This document shows positions 20,572-30,535 of a stretch of DNA of 64,000 bases, piece by piece (the first letter of the stretch is position 1; each line of letters starts with the position of its first letter). The notes under the pieces are model-generated. The model saw only the letters and a program-made list of their open reading frames with translations, ran no database searches and was not told the origin of the DNA. The stretch is from Methylococcus sp. EFPC2 (GTDB lineage: Bacteria; Pseudomonadota; Gammaproteobacteria; Methylococcales; Methylococcaceae): positions 3,100,001 through 3,164,000 of the forward strand of contig NZ_CP070491.1 of the NCBI RefSeq assembly GCF_016925495.1. The letters run 5' to 3'. The translations under genes and the position numbers were made by a program.

Positions 20572-21423
20572 TCAGACGCTGAGGCGGGCCGCGAAGCCGG
20601 TTTGCCGCAAGCGCTCGGCGGTCGCCTCCATCCACGCGGCGGGCAGGGCGGAAAGGCGCGGCGCTTCCGGCTGTTGCGAGGGCCGCGCCAGGCCGTAAAG
20701 CAGGATGCCTCGCAGCGGAATCCCCCGGCGTCGAACTTCCTCCAGCCAGCCGAGATAGGCGGCAACTTCTTCGTCCGAGGGTGGCAGGCTGTCCAGCGCG
20801 AACCAGCAGGTTTGCAGCCAGGTGGGGCAGCGGGTCGCGGCGCTTTCCAGATTGAGCATCGCCGCCTCCGGCGTCAGACTGACCTGGTTGATGCGGGCGA
20901 TGCCCGCCGCCGTGGCGCTGTCGAGCTTGAACCAGACCTCGCCACCGAGCGCATTCCACCGTTCGAGCCCCCGTTGAACGTAGGCGCGCCGCGTCAGGCT
21001 GCCGTTGCTGATGAGAACCCGCTTGACCTCCCCGGACAGGCCGGCGTCCGATGCGACCTCGCCTATCAGTTCGACGACTTGTTCGAACTCGGCCGCGCTG
21101 GTCGGTTCTCCGTTGCCGGAAATCGCGATGTCGCGTATCACCCGCTGCTCCGGCGGCACTCCGAAACGGTCGTAAAAATCTCCCCGCAGCACGTCGGCGA
21201 GCAAGGAGTCCAACTCTTTCCTTAACAGTCCCAGATCGATGGCGGGCGCGCTGCCGCGTTTCAGATCGGGTACCTGGCAGTAGAGGCAGCGCCAGTTGCA
21301 GGCGTTGTTGGGATTCAGGTTGACGCCGATGGACAGCCCGCCGCTGCGCCGGGACAGCACCGGATAAACGTAGATGAGGCCGGCGCTGTCCCGGCGATGA
21401 TCGGTGGTACTGAGTGAACTCAT
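20572..21423 (-). CDS. Radical SAM protein, function unknown
   Basis: 283 residues from ATG at 21423 (a longer in-frame start at 21468 is less likely). CNWRCLYC (Cys42, Cys46, Cys49) binds the [4Fe-4S] cluster that cleaves S-adenosylmethionine; SGNGEPT is the glycine-rich SAM-binding strand. The C-terminal part (WLEEVRRRGIPLRGILLYGL) completes the barrel with no extra Cys cluster domain. I do not recognise the product. It is 60 bp downstream of ppk2 on the same strand and converges on the GH13 gene 9 bp away. Confidence 0.8.
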   Translation of the reverse strand: MSSLSTTDHRRDSAGLIYVYPVLSRRSGGLSIGVNLNPNNACNWRCLYCQVPDLKRGSAPAIDLGLLRKELDSLLADVLRGDFYDRFGVPPEQRVIRDIAISGNGEPTSAAEFEQVVELIGEVASDAGLSGEVKRVLISNGSLTRRAYVQRGLERWNALGGEVWFKLDSATAAGIARINQVSLTPEAAMLNLESAATRCPTWLQTCWFALDSLPPSDEEVAAYLGWLEEVRRRGIPLRGILLYGLARPSQQPEAPRLSALPAAWMEATAERLRQTGFAARLSV

Positions 21424-21483
21424 GGCAGGCCGTCGAACGGCTGGCTGGAACGATAGGTGCGGTCCCACGGGCCGCCCGCCTCG

Positions 21484-22485
21484 CTAGAATTTCGTGATGG
21501 CCCCTTCGCCTTCCTCGTAGACCCCGCTGGCGGAGCCGACCAGCAAGGGATCGGGCGCATGGGCGACGCGGGGATTCTTGTCCGGATAAGGCAGGGCGCT
21601 CAGGAAATGGCGCATGCAGTTGATACGCGCCCGCTTCTTGTCGTCCGACTTGATGACCGTCCAGGGCGCATCGGCCGTGTCGGTGTGGAAAAACATCGCT
21701 TTCTTGGCCTCGGTGTATTCGTCCCAGCGATCCAGCGACTTGATGTCGATGGGACTGAGCTTCCAATGCTTGAGCGGATCGTCCCGGCGCGAAATGAAGC
21801 GCCGCAATTGCTCCTCGCGGCTGACCGAAAACCAGTATTTGAACAACAGGATGCCGCTGTTCACCAGCATGCGTTCGAATTCCGGCGTCTGGCGTAGAAA
21901 CTCCAGATATTCCAGCGGCTTGCAAAAGCCCATCACCCGCTCGACGCCGGCCCGGTTGTACCAGGAACGGTCGAAGAACACCATCTCGCCGGCGGTGGGG
22001 AAATGGGCGATGTAGCGCTGGAAATACCATTGCCCGCGCTCGACCTCGGTGGGCTTTTCCAGCGCCACGACGCGCGCGGCGCGCGGATTGAGATGTTCCA
22101 GAAAACGCTTGATGGTGCCGCCTTTGCCGGCGGCATCGCGTCCTTCGAACACCACGATGATGCGCTGCCCCGTATCCTTGACCCAACTCTGCACCTTGAG
22201 CAATTCGATCTGCAGATCCTGCTTCATCCGCTCGTACTCGCGGCGGCGTACGCGCGCAGGGTAGGGATAGCCCGACGGCAGCGGCGCCTCGTCGCTGTCC
22301 TCGTCCGTGCCATGAGGGGCCTTGGCCACCAGCAGGGCGGTCGGTTCGTGACTCACCGCCTCGATTTCCTCCGCCGCCTGGGGGTTAGGCGCGACTTCCC
22401 TTTCCGGTACATCACCGGCAATGGCTGCCGCGACGGGCTCGACGGCGCTGTGGCTGGATGTTTTACGGCTGATGCGCTGGGTCAC
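21484..22485 (-). CDS. ppk2: Polyphosphate kinase 2
   Basis: 333 residues. Class I PPK2 uses polyphosphate to phosphorylate ADP or GDP (reversible). P-loop FEGRDAAGKGG (Lys121), Walker B FFDRSWYNRAGVERVMGF and the lid segment with SREEQLRRF are present. Residues 1-75 are a low-complexity acidic leader outside the kinase core. It is divergent from phosphoketolase, whose product acetyl phosphate also feeds ATP formation. Confidence 0.93.
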   Translation of the reverse strand: MTQRISRKTSSHSAVEPVAAAIAGDVPEREVAPNPQAAEEIEAVSHEPTALLVAKAPHGTDEDSDEAPLPSGYPYPARVRRREYERMKQDLQIELLKVQSWVKDTGQRIIVVFEGRDAAGKGGTIKRFLEHLNPRAARVVALEKPTEVERGQWYFQRYIAHFPTAGEMVFFDRSWYNRAGVERVMGFCKPLEYLEFLRQTPEFERMLVNSGILLFKYWFSVSREEQLRRFISRRDDPLKHWKLSPIDIKSLDRWDEYTEAKKAMFFHTDTADAPWTVIKSDDKKRARINCMRHFLSALPYPDKNPRVAHAPDPLLVGSASGVYEEGEGAITKF

Positions 22486-22703
22486 GGGCAGGCTCCTGCT
22501 AGGCGATGCTGACGGCTCGATCTTAAACCCTGGGGGCGGGATGCATTATTCCCCAATCGAGGAAGGGACAACAACGCGTCCAAAATCCTGACCGCGGCCT
22601 CATCGCCGCCACCGATCTCGGGCGCTCGCAGCCCGACTAGGCGCAAATCGGCTCTCCGATCTACACTCTGCCGCTTTCGACTCACTTCCACGGAAACTTC
22701 AGC

Positions 22704-25136
22704 ATGGCAGCCACCCCTCCCAGCACAGCCCCCAACGACCTGACGAGCTTTGGAATCGCTCGCTCGACCGTATCCGGCGCCCCTTTAAGCCCCGACGCAC
22801 TGCATCAGCTCCATGCCTATTGGCGAGCCTGCAACTACCTGGCGGCGGGGATGATTTATCTGCGCGACAACCCGTTGCTGCGCGAACCGCTCAAACCCGA
22901 GCACATCAAGGAGCGGCTCCTCGGCCACTGGGGATCGAGTCCGGGGCTCTCCTTCGTGTACACCCACCTGAACCGCGTGATCAAGCAATACGATGTCAAC
23001 GCGATTTTCATGGCCGGTCCCGGCCACGGCGCCCCCGGCGTATTGGGCCCGCTCTATCTGGAAGGCGCCTATTCCGAAATCTACCCGGACAAGAGTCTGG
23101 ATGAAGAAGGCTTGCAGGCGTTTTTCAAGCAGTTTTCCTTTCCCGGCGGTATCGGCAGCCATTGCACGCCGGAGACGCCGGGCTCCATACACGAAGGCGG
23201 CGAACTGGGTTATGTGCTGTCTCATGCGGCCGGCGCGGCATTCGACAACCCTGATCTGGTGGTGGCGGCGGTGGTTGGCGACGGCGAAGCGGAAACCGGC
23301 CCGCTGGCGACCTCCTGGCATATCAGCAAGTTCCTAAATCCCATCAGGGATGGCGCCGTGCTGCCCATCCTCAACCTCAACGGCTACAAGATCAACAACC
23401 CGACGCTGCTGGCCCGCATCACTCACGGGGAACTGGAAAAACTGTTCGAGGGTTACGGCTGGACCCCCTACTTCGTCGAAGGCTCGGATCCGGCAAGCAT
23501 GCACCAGGCCATGGCGGCGACCCTGAACCGCTGCATCGAGCAAATCCGCGCGGCGCAGGCCGAAGCCCGCAGCACCGGAAAGGCGCTGCGCCCGCGCTGG
23601 CCCATGATCGTCTTGCGCAGCCCCAAAGGCTGGTCCGGTCCCGGCGAGCTCGACGGGCGCAAGGTGGAAGGCTTCTGGCGCGCTCACCAGGTCCCGATCG
23701 CCGACGTCAAAAAGAATCCCGAACATTTGCGGCAGCTGGAAACCTGGCTGCGCGGCTACAAGCCGGAGGAGTTGTTCGACGAAAATGGCTCCCCGAGGCC
23801 CGAGATACTCGAGTTCGCACCCCGCGGCAACCGCCGCATGGGCGCCAATCCCCATGCCAACGGCGGCGCCCTGAAAAAGGCCTTGCGCATACCCGATTTC
23901 CGCGAATATGGCGCCGCACTGGACAAGCCGGGGCAGATCGAAGCGGAAAACACCAAACCCTTGGGCGAGTTCCTGCGCGACGTGATGAAGGCCAACCAGA
24001 AAACCTTCCGCGTGTTCGGGCCCGACGAAAACACCTCGAACAAGCTCGGCGCCATCTACGAAGTCAGCAAGAAATTCTGGATCGCGGAATATTTTCCGGA
24101 AGATGCCGATGGCGGCGAATTAGACACCGACGGCCGGGTCATCGAGATGCTCAGCGAGCATACCTTGGAGGGCATGCTGGAGGGTTATCTGCTCACCGGA
24201 CGCCACGGTTTCTTTTCCACCTACGAGGCCTTCGTCCATGTCATCGACTCGATGTTCAACCAGCATGCGAAATGGCTGTCCATATGCAACCACTTGTCCT
24301 GGCGCGAGGAGATCGCCTCGCTCAACCTGCTGATCACCTCGACCGTATGGCGCCAGGACCATAACGGCTTCACTCACCAGGATCCGGGCTTTCTGGATCT
24401 GGTGGTGAACAAGCGCTCGGAAGTCACACGCATCTATCTGCCGCCGGACGTGAACTGCCTGCTGTCGGTGGCGGACCACTGCCTGAAGAGCGAAAACTAC
24501 GTCAACGTCATCGTCGCCGACAAACAGCTCCATCTGCAGTATCTGGACATCGACGCCGCCCTGGCGCATTGCACCAAAGGCATAGGCATCTGGGACTGGG
24601 CCAGCAACGACCAGGGCGTGGAACCCGATGTCGTGGTCGCCTCGGCCGGCGACATTCCGACGAAAGAGGCTCTGGCGGCAGTCGCCATGCTGCGGGAGGA
24701 GTTCCCGGACCTGAAAATACGCTTCATCAACGTGGTGGACCTGTTCAAACTCCAGCCCGACAACGAACATCCGCACGGTTTGAGCCGACTCGAATTCGAC
24801 AGCCTGTTCACCGTCGACAAGCCCATCATATTCAACTTCCACGGCTATCCCTGGCTGATCCACCGCCTGGCCTACCGGCGAACCAACCACGCCAACCTGC
24901 ATGTGCGGGGTTACAAGGAAAAGGGCAATATCAACACGCCGCTCGAGTTGGCCATCCAGAACCAGATCGACCGTTTCAGCCTGGCGATCGACGTCATCGA
25001 CCGCGTGCCGCGGCTGAAAGTCGCCGGTGCGCACGCCAAGGAGAAGTTCAAGAACCAGCAGATCGCCTGCCGTCAGTACGCCTACGAGCACGGCACCGAT
25101 GTTCCCGCGGTTGCGGAATGGCGTTGGCCGCATTGA
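22704..25136 (+). CDS. xfp: Xylulose 5-phosphate/fructose 6-phosphate phosphoketolase
   Basis: 810 residues, full length. A thiamine diphosphate enzyme that splits xylulose 5-P or fructose 6-P into acetyl-P plus glyceraldehyde 3-P or erythrose 4-P. Visible: GHGAPG in the N-terminal domain, the TPP/Mg motif [34 protein letters not shown], and NHLSWR. The N-terminal 20 residues are Ala/Pro/Thr-rich. In methanotrophs and other C1 users phosphoketolase gives a short route from sugar phosphates to acetyl units. The stop is followed by a long hairpin. Confidence 0.96.
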   Translation: MAATPPSTAPNDLTSFGIARSTVSGAPLSPDALHQLHAYWRACNYLAAGMIYLRDNPLLREPLKPEHIKERLLGHWGSSPGLSFVYTHLNRVIKQYDVNAIFMAGPGHGAPGVLGPLYLEGAYSEIYPDKSLDEEGLQAFFKQFSFPGGIGSHCTPETPGSIHEGGELGYVLSHAAGAAFDNPDLVVAAVVGDGEAETGPLATSWHISKFLNPIRDGAVLPILNLNGYKINNPTLLARITHGELEKLFEGYGWTPYFVEGSDPASMHQAMAATLNRCIEQIRAAQAEARSTGKALRPRWPMIVLRSPKGWSGPGELDGRKVEGFWRAHQVPIADVKKNPEHLRQLETWLRGYKPEELFDENGSPRPEILEFAPRGNRRMGANPHANGGALKKALRIPDFREYGAALDKPGQIEAENTKPLGEFLRDVMKANQKTFRVFGPDENTSNKLGAIYEVSKKFWIAEYFPEDADGGELDTDGRVIEMLSEHTLEGMLEGYLLTGRHGFFSTYEAFVHVIDSMFNQHAKWLSICNHLSWREEIASLNLLITSTVWRQDHNGFTHQDPGFLDLVVNKRSEVTRIYLPPDVNCLLSVADHCLKSENYVNVIVADKQLHLQYLDIDAALAHCTKGIGIWDWASNDQGVEPDVVVASAGDIPTKEALAAVAMLREEFPDLKIRFINVVDLFKLQPDNEHPHGLSRLEFDSLFTVDKPIIFNFHGYPWLIHRLAYRRTNHANLHVRGYKEKGNINTPLELAIQNQIDRFSLAIDVIDRVPRLKVAGAHAKEKFKNQQIACRQYAYEHGTDVPAVAEWRWPH

Positions 25137-25140
25137 GTTC

Positions 25141-25178
25141 GCCCACGCTGCGGGCCGAGGAAGACCCGAAGCGTGGGC
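25141..25178. terminator. Shared hairpin between xfp and sucB
   Basis: GCCCACGCT (25141-25149) and AGCGTGGGC (25170-25178) are perfect 9-bp arms; CGGG/CCCG pairs inside. It lies between the convergent 3' ends of xfp and sucB. No U-tract follows on either side, so it may be a bidirectional or Rho-assisted stop. Confidence 0.5.
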
Positions 25179-25203
25179 CGGGAGCCTGGCTACGGCGGCC
25201 GGC

Positions 25204-26394
25204 CTATACGTTCAACACCATGCGCGCCGGGTCTTCCAGCAGTTCCTTGATGGTGTAGAGAAACTGCACGGCCTCGCGTCCGTCTATCAGGCGGTGATCG
25301 TAGGAAAAGGCGAGGTAGATCATCGGCCGGATGACGATCTGGCCGTTTTCCACCACCGGCCGCTCCTTGATCGCGTGCATCCCCAAGATGCCGCTTTGCG
25401 GCGGGTTGAGGATGGGCGTGGACAGCATGGAGCCGAAAATGCCGCCGTTGGTGATGCTGAAGGTACCGCCGGTCAGTTCCTCGAAGCTCAGCCGGCCGTC
25501 GCGTGCCTTGCGGGAAAACTCGGCGACGGCTTTCTCGATGGAGCCGAAGTCCAGCTTGTCGGCGTCGCGCAGCACCGGTACGACCAGGCCCCGGTCGGTG
25601 GAGACCGCGATGCCGATGTCGTAGTAGTCGTGGTGGACGATGTCGTCTCCGTCTATGCTGGCGTTGACGACCGGAAAGCGCTTGAGCGCCTCGACCGAGG
25701 CCTTGACGAAGAAGGACATGAAGCCCAGCTTGATGTGATGTTCCTGTTCGAAGCGGGCCTTGTAGAGGTTGCGCAGATCGAACACCTTTTGCAGGTTGAC
25801 CTCGTTGAAGGTGGTCAGGGTCGCGGTCTGGCGTTGCGACTCGACCAGTCGCTCGGCGATGCGGGCGCGCAGCCGGGTCATGGGCACGCGGCGTTCGATC
25901 CGGCCGGCCACGAGAGAAGAGGCCGGCTCGGCCGGCGGAGCTGGCGTGGAGCTTGTTGCCTCCGCGGCCGGCGCGGCGGAGGCGCGTGTCGCCAGATAGT
26001 CCAGCACGTCCTCCTTGGTCAGGCGCCCTCCCTTGTCGGCGCCGGGGATCTGCGACGGCTCCAGGCCGTGTTCGGTCAGCAGTCGACGCACCGCGGGACT
26101 CAAGGGTTGTGTCAAGACCGGGCGCTTTTCGACCGTTGCCGGCGCGGCGGCGGCCGCTTCCGTATCCAGCACGGCCAGGATCGTTCCCCCGGTGACGACA
26201 TCGCCCTTCACGTGCTTGATTTCGCTCAAAACGCCGTCGGCGACCGCCGGCACGTCCAGCACCACCTTGTCGGTTTCCAGCTCGACCAGGGTTTCTCCCC
26301 GGCTGACGCGTTCCCCCACCTGCTTGCGCCAGTCGAGCAGGGTGGCGTCTTGCAGAGATTCGGGCAGTTGCGGAACGGCGACTTCGATATGCAT
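25204..26394 (-). CDS. sucB: Dihydrolipoyl succinyltransferase (E2 of 2-oxoglutarate dehydrogenase)
   Basis: 396 residues. A lipoyl domain (1-75, with [14 protein letters not shown] holding the lipoylated Lys), an Ala/Pro/Thr linker, a peripheral-subunit-binding domain (about 105-140, [19 protein letters not shown]) and the catalytic domain with [13 protein letters not shown] at the end. It forms the core of the complex that makes succinyl-CoA. It follows sucA by 9 bp. No lpd gene (E3) lies beside it, so E3 must be encoded elsewhere. Confidence 0.96.
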   Translation of the reverse strand: MHIEVAVPQLPESLQDATLLDWRKQVGERVSRGETLVELETDKVVLDVPAVADGVLSEIKHVKGDVVTGGTILAVLDTEAAAAAPATVEKRPVLTQPLSPAVRRLLTEHGLEPSQIPGADKGGRLTKEDVLDYLATRASAAPAAEATSSTPAPPAEPASSLVAGRIERRVPMTRLRARIAERLVESQRQTATLTTFNEVNLQKVFDLRNLYKARFEQEHHIKLGFMSFFVKASVEALKRFPVVNASIDGDDIVHHDYYDIGIAVSTDRGLVVPVLRDADKLDFGSIEKAVAEFSRKARDGRLSFEELTGGTFSITNGGIFGSMLSTPILNPPQSGILGMHAIKERPVVENGQIVIRPMIYLAFSYDHRLIDGREAVQFLYTIKELLEDPARMVLNV

Positions 26395-26403
26395 GGGGAG
26401 TTC

Positions 26404-29169
26404 CTAACGATGGGCTGAGATGGGTTCGACCAGGGCTTCGTCGACCAGCTTTTTCTGTCCGATCAAGTGGCGGTTGAACTGCCCCACCGCGGGTGCGGCG
26501 GCCGCCGGCCGGCCGGCATAAGCCAAGGCGATGCCTCGCTCCTGCGCGGGAGCGAAACGGTGCTTGATCTGATGCCACGCGCCCTGGTTCTCGGGCTCTT
26601 CCTGGCACCAGACCAACTCCTTCAGATTCGGATAGCCGGCCAGCAGTCGGGCGAAATCATCCTGCGGGAAGGGATAGAGCTGCTCGATGCGGGCGATAGC
26701 CACCCGCCGCAGATCGTCCTGCCGTCGCCGGCGGTCCAATAGGTCGTAATAGACCTTGCCGGTGCAAAGAACCAATCGACTGATACCCTCGGGCGCCAGC
26801 GGGTCGATCTCTCCGATGACGGGCAGGAAGCGTCCGCTGCCGAGGTCCTCCAGGCTGGATACCGCGAGGCGGTGGCGCAGCAGGCTTTTGGGCGTCAGGG
26901 CGATCAGTGGTTTGCGGTAGGGCCTGAGGACTTGCCGGCGCAGCAGGTGGAACATTTGCGCCGGGGTGGACGGCACGCAAACCTGGATATTGTGCTCCGC
27001 GCACAACTGCAGATAGCGCTCCATGCGGGCGGAGGAGTGTTCAGGCCCCTGGCCCTCCTGGCCGTGCGGCAGCAGCATGACCAGCCCGCTCAGCCTGCCC
27101 CACTTGGTTTCGCCGGACGTGATGAACTGGTCGATCATGACCTGGGCGTTGTTGGCGAAATCGCCGAACTGCGCCTCCCAGATGACCAGGGTTTCCGGCT
27201 CCGTGGTCGTGTAGCCGTATTCGAAGCCGAGCACGCCCTCTTCGGACAGGAGGGAGTCGTAGATTTCGAAACGCCCCTGTCCGGGCGCCAGATGCTGCAG
27301 GGGTATCAGCGCATCCCCGCTGTTCTGGTCGAACAGGATGGCGTGGCGGTGGAAGAAAGTCCCGCGGCCGACGTCCTGACCGCTCATGCGGATATGGCGG
27401 CCTTCGTCCAGCAGGGTGGCGTAAGCCAGCGTTTCGGCGTAACCCCAGTCCAGGGGCAGCTCGCCGGCCGCCATCAGCCCACGGGACTCCAGGATGGCCG
27501 CCGCGCGCGGATGGGTCTCGAAGCCTTCGGGCAGGCTCAGCAAGGCGCCGGTCAGCCGGCGCAATTCGTCCACGGCGACAGCGGTCTCGCAGGGGAGATC
27601 CCAGGCGGTTCCCAGGTAGTGGTCCCAGCGGGTGCGCGGATAGACGTCCCGCAGAGGGGGGCGGGTGGCGATTTCGCCGCGGTCCAGGTGAGCCTGATAG
27701 TCTTCCTCCAGGCGCCTGACCGTCTCATTGTCGAGCGCTCCGGCGGCGATCAGCTTGTCGGCATAAAGCATCCGCACGCCTGGATGCCGGCGGATATGTC
27801 GATACATGACCGGCTGGGTCACGGCCGGCTCGTCGACCTCGTTGTGACCATGGCGGCGGAAGCAGATGAGGTCGATCACCACGTCGCGCTTGAATTTCAT
27901 GCGAAAGTCGAGCGCCCATCGGGTGACGCGCAAGACCGCTTCGGGGTCGTCGCCGTTCACGTGAAACACCGGAGCCTGGATCATGTTGGCCACGTCGGTG
28001 CAATAAAGCGTGGAGCGGGCGTCGAAAGGATTGCTGGTGGTGAAGCCGATCTGGTTGTTCACCACCACGTGCACGGTGCCGCCGGTGGTGAACGCACGGG
28101 TTTCCGCCATGTTGAGCGTTTCCATCACCACGCCCTGGCCGGCGAAGGCGGCGTCGCCGTGGATCAGCACCGCCAGCACGGCGTTCTCGCCGTCCTCGGC
28201 GCGCCGGTCCTGGCGCGCCCGCGCCGACCCGATCACCACCGGGTCCACGCTTTCCAGGTGCGAGGGATTGAAGGCCATGGCCAGATGCACCGGGCCGCCG
28301 GGCGTATCCACGTCGGACGAAAAACCGAGATGGTATTTCACGTCGCCCGCCCCACCGGGTATCGGTTCGGCCAGCGAGGTCTCTTCGAACTCCTGGAACA
28401 GCAGGGCGGGCTTTTTCCCGAGGATGTTGACCAGCACGTTCAGGCGGCCGCGGTGGGCCATGCCCAACACGATCTCCTTGACGCCGGCCGACCCGGCTTG
28501 CTGGACCAGCTCGTCCAGCAGGGGAATCAGGCTCTCGCCGCCTTCGAGCGAAAAGCGCTTCTGCCCGGTGTATTTGCGGTGCAGGTATTTTTCTATGCCT
28601 TCGGCGGCCGTGAGCAGCTTCAGCAGCCAATGCCGGCGCTCGGCGTCCAGCGGCTCGGGCCTGCTTTCCAGGCGCAGCTGCAGCCATTCGCGGACGTCGC
28701 TATCGACGATGTGCAAGTATTCCGTGCCTATGCTGCCGCAGTAGGCCTCGCGCAGATCGGCGATGATTTGCCGCAGGGTGCGTTGCTCGGAGCCTTGCAG
28801 CACATCGACGAAAAAAGTCTGGTCCAGGTCGTCCTGAGTCAGGCCGTAACTGCTTGGTTCCAGGTCGCGCACCAGGCGCGCCGGAGCCAACTTGAGCGGA
28901 TTGGTGTCCGCCGCGCGATGACCGCGGGCGCGGTATTGATTGCTCAGGCGAGCCACGGCGGCCTGTTTGCGGATCGCTTCGGCGCTGGTCGCGATGCGTG
29001 GAGTCTCCGGCCCGGCAACGGTCTGCTGCAGGGATGAAAACTTCTCCCGCCAGGAGGGATCGACCGACTGGGGGTCGGCGAGGAATCTTTCGTATAACGC
29101 TTCCAGGAAACTCACATTTCCCTCGGAAAATGCGGAAGCCTCCTGAGACGATTGCAGCCGTTTGTTCAT
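26404..29169 (-). CDS. sucA: 2-Oxoglutarate dehydrogenase E1
   Basis: 921 residues. The thiamine diphosphate E1 component, which decarboxylates 2-oxoglutarate and transfers the succinyl group to the SucB lipoyl arm. The N-terminus (SFLEALYERFLADPQSVDPSWREKF region) is the short E2-binding helix; VLGMAHRGRLNVLVNI, the HGDAAFAGQGVVMET TPP/Mg segment and LPHGQEGQGPEHSSAR in the C-terminal domain are family marks. First gene of sucAB. The upstream gap to the divergent HDOD gene (29170-29331) should hold its promoter; I could not pick a convincing one. Confidence 0.97.
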   Translation of the reverse strand: MNKRLQSSQEASAFSEGNVSFLEALYERFLADPQSVDPSWREKFSSLQQTVAGPETPRIATSAEAIRKQAAVARLSNQYRARGHRAADTNPLKLAPARLVRDLEPSSYGLTQDDLDQTFFVDVLQGSEQRTLRQIIADLREAYCGSIGTEYLHIVDSDVREWLQLRLESRPEPLDAERRHWLLKLLTAAEGIEKYLHRKYTGQKRFSLEGGESLIPLLDELVQQAGSAGVKEIVLGMAHRGRLNVLVNILGKKPALLFQEFEETSLAEPIPGGAGDVKYHLGFSSDVDTPGGPVHLAMAFNPSHLESVDPVVIGSARARQDRRAEDGENAVLAVLIHGDAAFAGQGVVMETLNMAETRAFTTGGTVHVVVNNQIGFTTSNPFDARSTLYCTDVANMIQAPVFHVNGDDPEAVLRVTRWALDFRMKFKRDVVIDLICFRRHGHNEVDEPAVTQPVMYRHIRRHPGVRMLYADKLIAAGALDNETVRRLEEDYQAHLDRGEIATRPPLRDVYPRTRWDHYLGTAWDLPCETAVAVDELRRLTGALLSLPEGFETHPRAAAILESRGLMAAGELPLDWGYAETLAYATLLDEGRHIRMSGQDVGRGTFFHRHAILFDQNSGDALIPLQHLAPGQGRFEIYDSLLSEEGVLGFEYGYTTTEPETLVIWEAQFGDFANNAQVMIDQFITSGETKWGRLSGLVMLLPHGQEGQGPEHSSARMERYLQLCAEHNIQVCVPSTPAQMFHLLRRQVLRPYRKPLIALTPKSLLRHRLAVSSLEDLGSGRFLPVIGEIDPLAPEGISRLVLCTGKVYYDLLDRRRRQDDLRRVAIARIEQLYPFPQDDFARLLAGYPNLKELVWCQEEPENQGAWHQIKHRFAPAQERGIALAYAGRPAAAAPAVGQFNRHLIGQKKLVDEALVEPISAHR

Positions 29170-29331
29170 GCCCTAGCGATTCGAATGGCGCGCCACCCCG
29201 TGTCGCGCGGTGAGCGGGGAAGAATATGTGCTTTTGCGGCAATCTCCAAGCGAAGGGTACGACGCTGGTTGTGTTTGTCGGGGCGATTGCTTACTCTCCA
29301 GCGCTGAAAATACCCCGACAGGCTGTTACGC

Positions 29332-30531
29332 ATGTTCAACGGATTAATCGCCCGCACGCCTATTTACACCCGGTCACTGGATCTTTACGGATACGAGCTG
29401 AAGTTTTGCAGCGGTCTGGCCCTGCAATGGGGTATCAACGACGATGACAGCCGCTTCGGCGATTCCCTGGCGCGCATTTCGCGCGATATTCCGCTGGATG
29501 ATTTGATCGGCCATCATCGTGCCTTGATCCGTCCGCCTACGGATGTGTTGCCCATTTGCGAAAAGCTGTCCTGGCCCCGCAACCGCATCGTTTTGGCGCT
29601 GCAGGAAGAGGCCATACGCGACGTCGAGATGGAAAAGTCGGTGCATGAACTGGCCGCGCGTGGTTATACCATCGCCCTGCACAATCCCTCGCGCTCCCTC
29701 ACCGAACTGAATGGCGCGATCAAGCGGGTCACCATGTGCGCGCTCGACGCCGGCGCCGGCATACCCTCACCCATCGCCGACACCACCAAGCGTCCCCAGT
29801 TGCTGGTGAGGGAACTCAAGACGATAGAGCAATACGATTATTTTCACCGCCTGGGCTTCGATTATTACGAAGGCGAGTATTTTACCCACCCCCATCTGAT
29901 ACACGGCCTGGAGATCCCGGCCAACCGCATCGCCGTGCTGCAGTTGCTCGCCCGTCTGCAGGACCCCAACGTCGAAATGGCAGAAGTCGAGAATCTGGTC
30001 AGCCGTGACATCACGCTGAGCTACAAGCTGCTCAGGCTGATCAATGCCGCCTATTTCGGCATGCCCAAGCGCGTCGAATCCATACGCAAGGCGGTGATGT
30101 TCTTCGGCCTGCAACGCGTGAAGAACTGGGCTACGGTGATCCTGGTCAACGCCGTCGACTTCCGTCCGCGCGAATTGCTGACCACCGCGATGGTGCGGGC
30201 GCGCTTCTGCGAACTGCTGGCCATGGAACTGGGCCGCTCGCCCACCGAGCCCTACTACGTTGCGGGTCTGTTCTCGCTGCTGGACGCCATCATGGACGCG
30301 CCCATGGCGCCGATATTGGAACGGCTGAACCTGTCGCCGGAACTGAATGACGCCCTGTTGATCGGAGCCGGACCGATAGGCGAAGCACTGCGCTGCGTCG
30401 TGGCTTTCGAGCGGGCCGACGTGCTCAACGCCCCGCTGCGCGAGTTTCCCGATGTGGACTTCCCGGTTCGCGCCTATCTGGATGCCATCCGTTGGGCGTC
30501 CGAGGCGAACCGGCAAATCGTCGACGCCTGA
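29332..30531 (+). CDS. EAL/HDOD (YuxH-type) signalling protein
   Basis: 399 residues. The first 200 resemble an EAL barrel with degraded active site: it opens with ARTPIYTRSLDLYGYEL, but the EAL triplet is replaced and the metal ligands are not recognisable, so c-di-GMP hydrolysis is unlikely. From about 205 an HDOD domain follows (LLARLQDPNVEMAEVENLVS, SYKLLRLINAAYFG, SIRKAVMFFGLQRVKNW). Proteins of this build are regulatory, often tied to motility or pili. The gene is divergent from sucA and ends 4 bp before the convergent ygiQ. An inverted repeat (29276-29283 with 29313-29320) lies just before its start. Confidence 0.85.
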   Translation: MFNGLIARTPIYTRSLDLYGYELKFCSGLALQWGINDDDSRFGDSLARISRDIPLDDLIGHHRALIRPPTDVLPICEKLSWPRNRIVLALQEEAIRDVEMEKSVHELAARGYTIALHNPSRSLTELNGAIKRVTMCALDAGAGIPSPIADTTKRPQLLVRELKTIEQYDYFHRLGFDYYEGEYFTHPHLIHGLEIPANRIAVLQLLARLQDPNVEMAEVENLVSRDITLSYKLLRLINAAYFGMPKRVESIRKAVMFFGLQRVKNWATVILVNAVDFRPRELLTTAMVRARFCELLAMELGRSPTEPYYVAGLFSLLDAIMDAPMAPILERLNLSPELNDALLIGAGPIGEALRCVVAFERADVLNAPLREFPDVDFPVRAYLDAIRWASEANRQIVDA

Positions 30532-30535
30532 CCCC

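Noticed and set aside
22482-22691. 69-codon minus-strand frame between ppk2 and xfp
   Set aside because: No ribosome site, overlaps both promoter regions, and its composition is that of non-coding GC-rich DNA.
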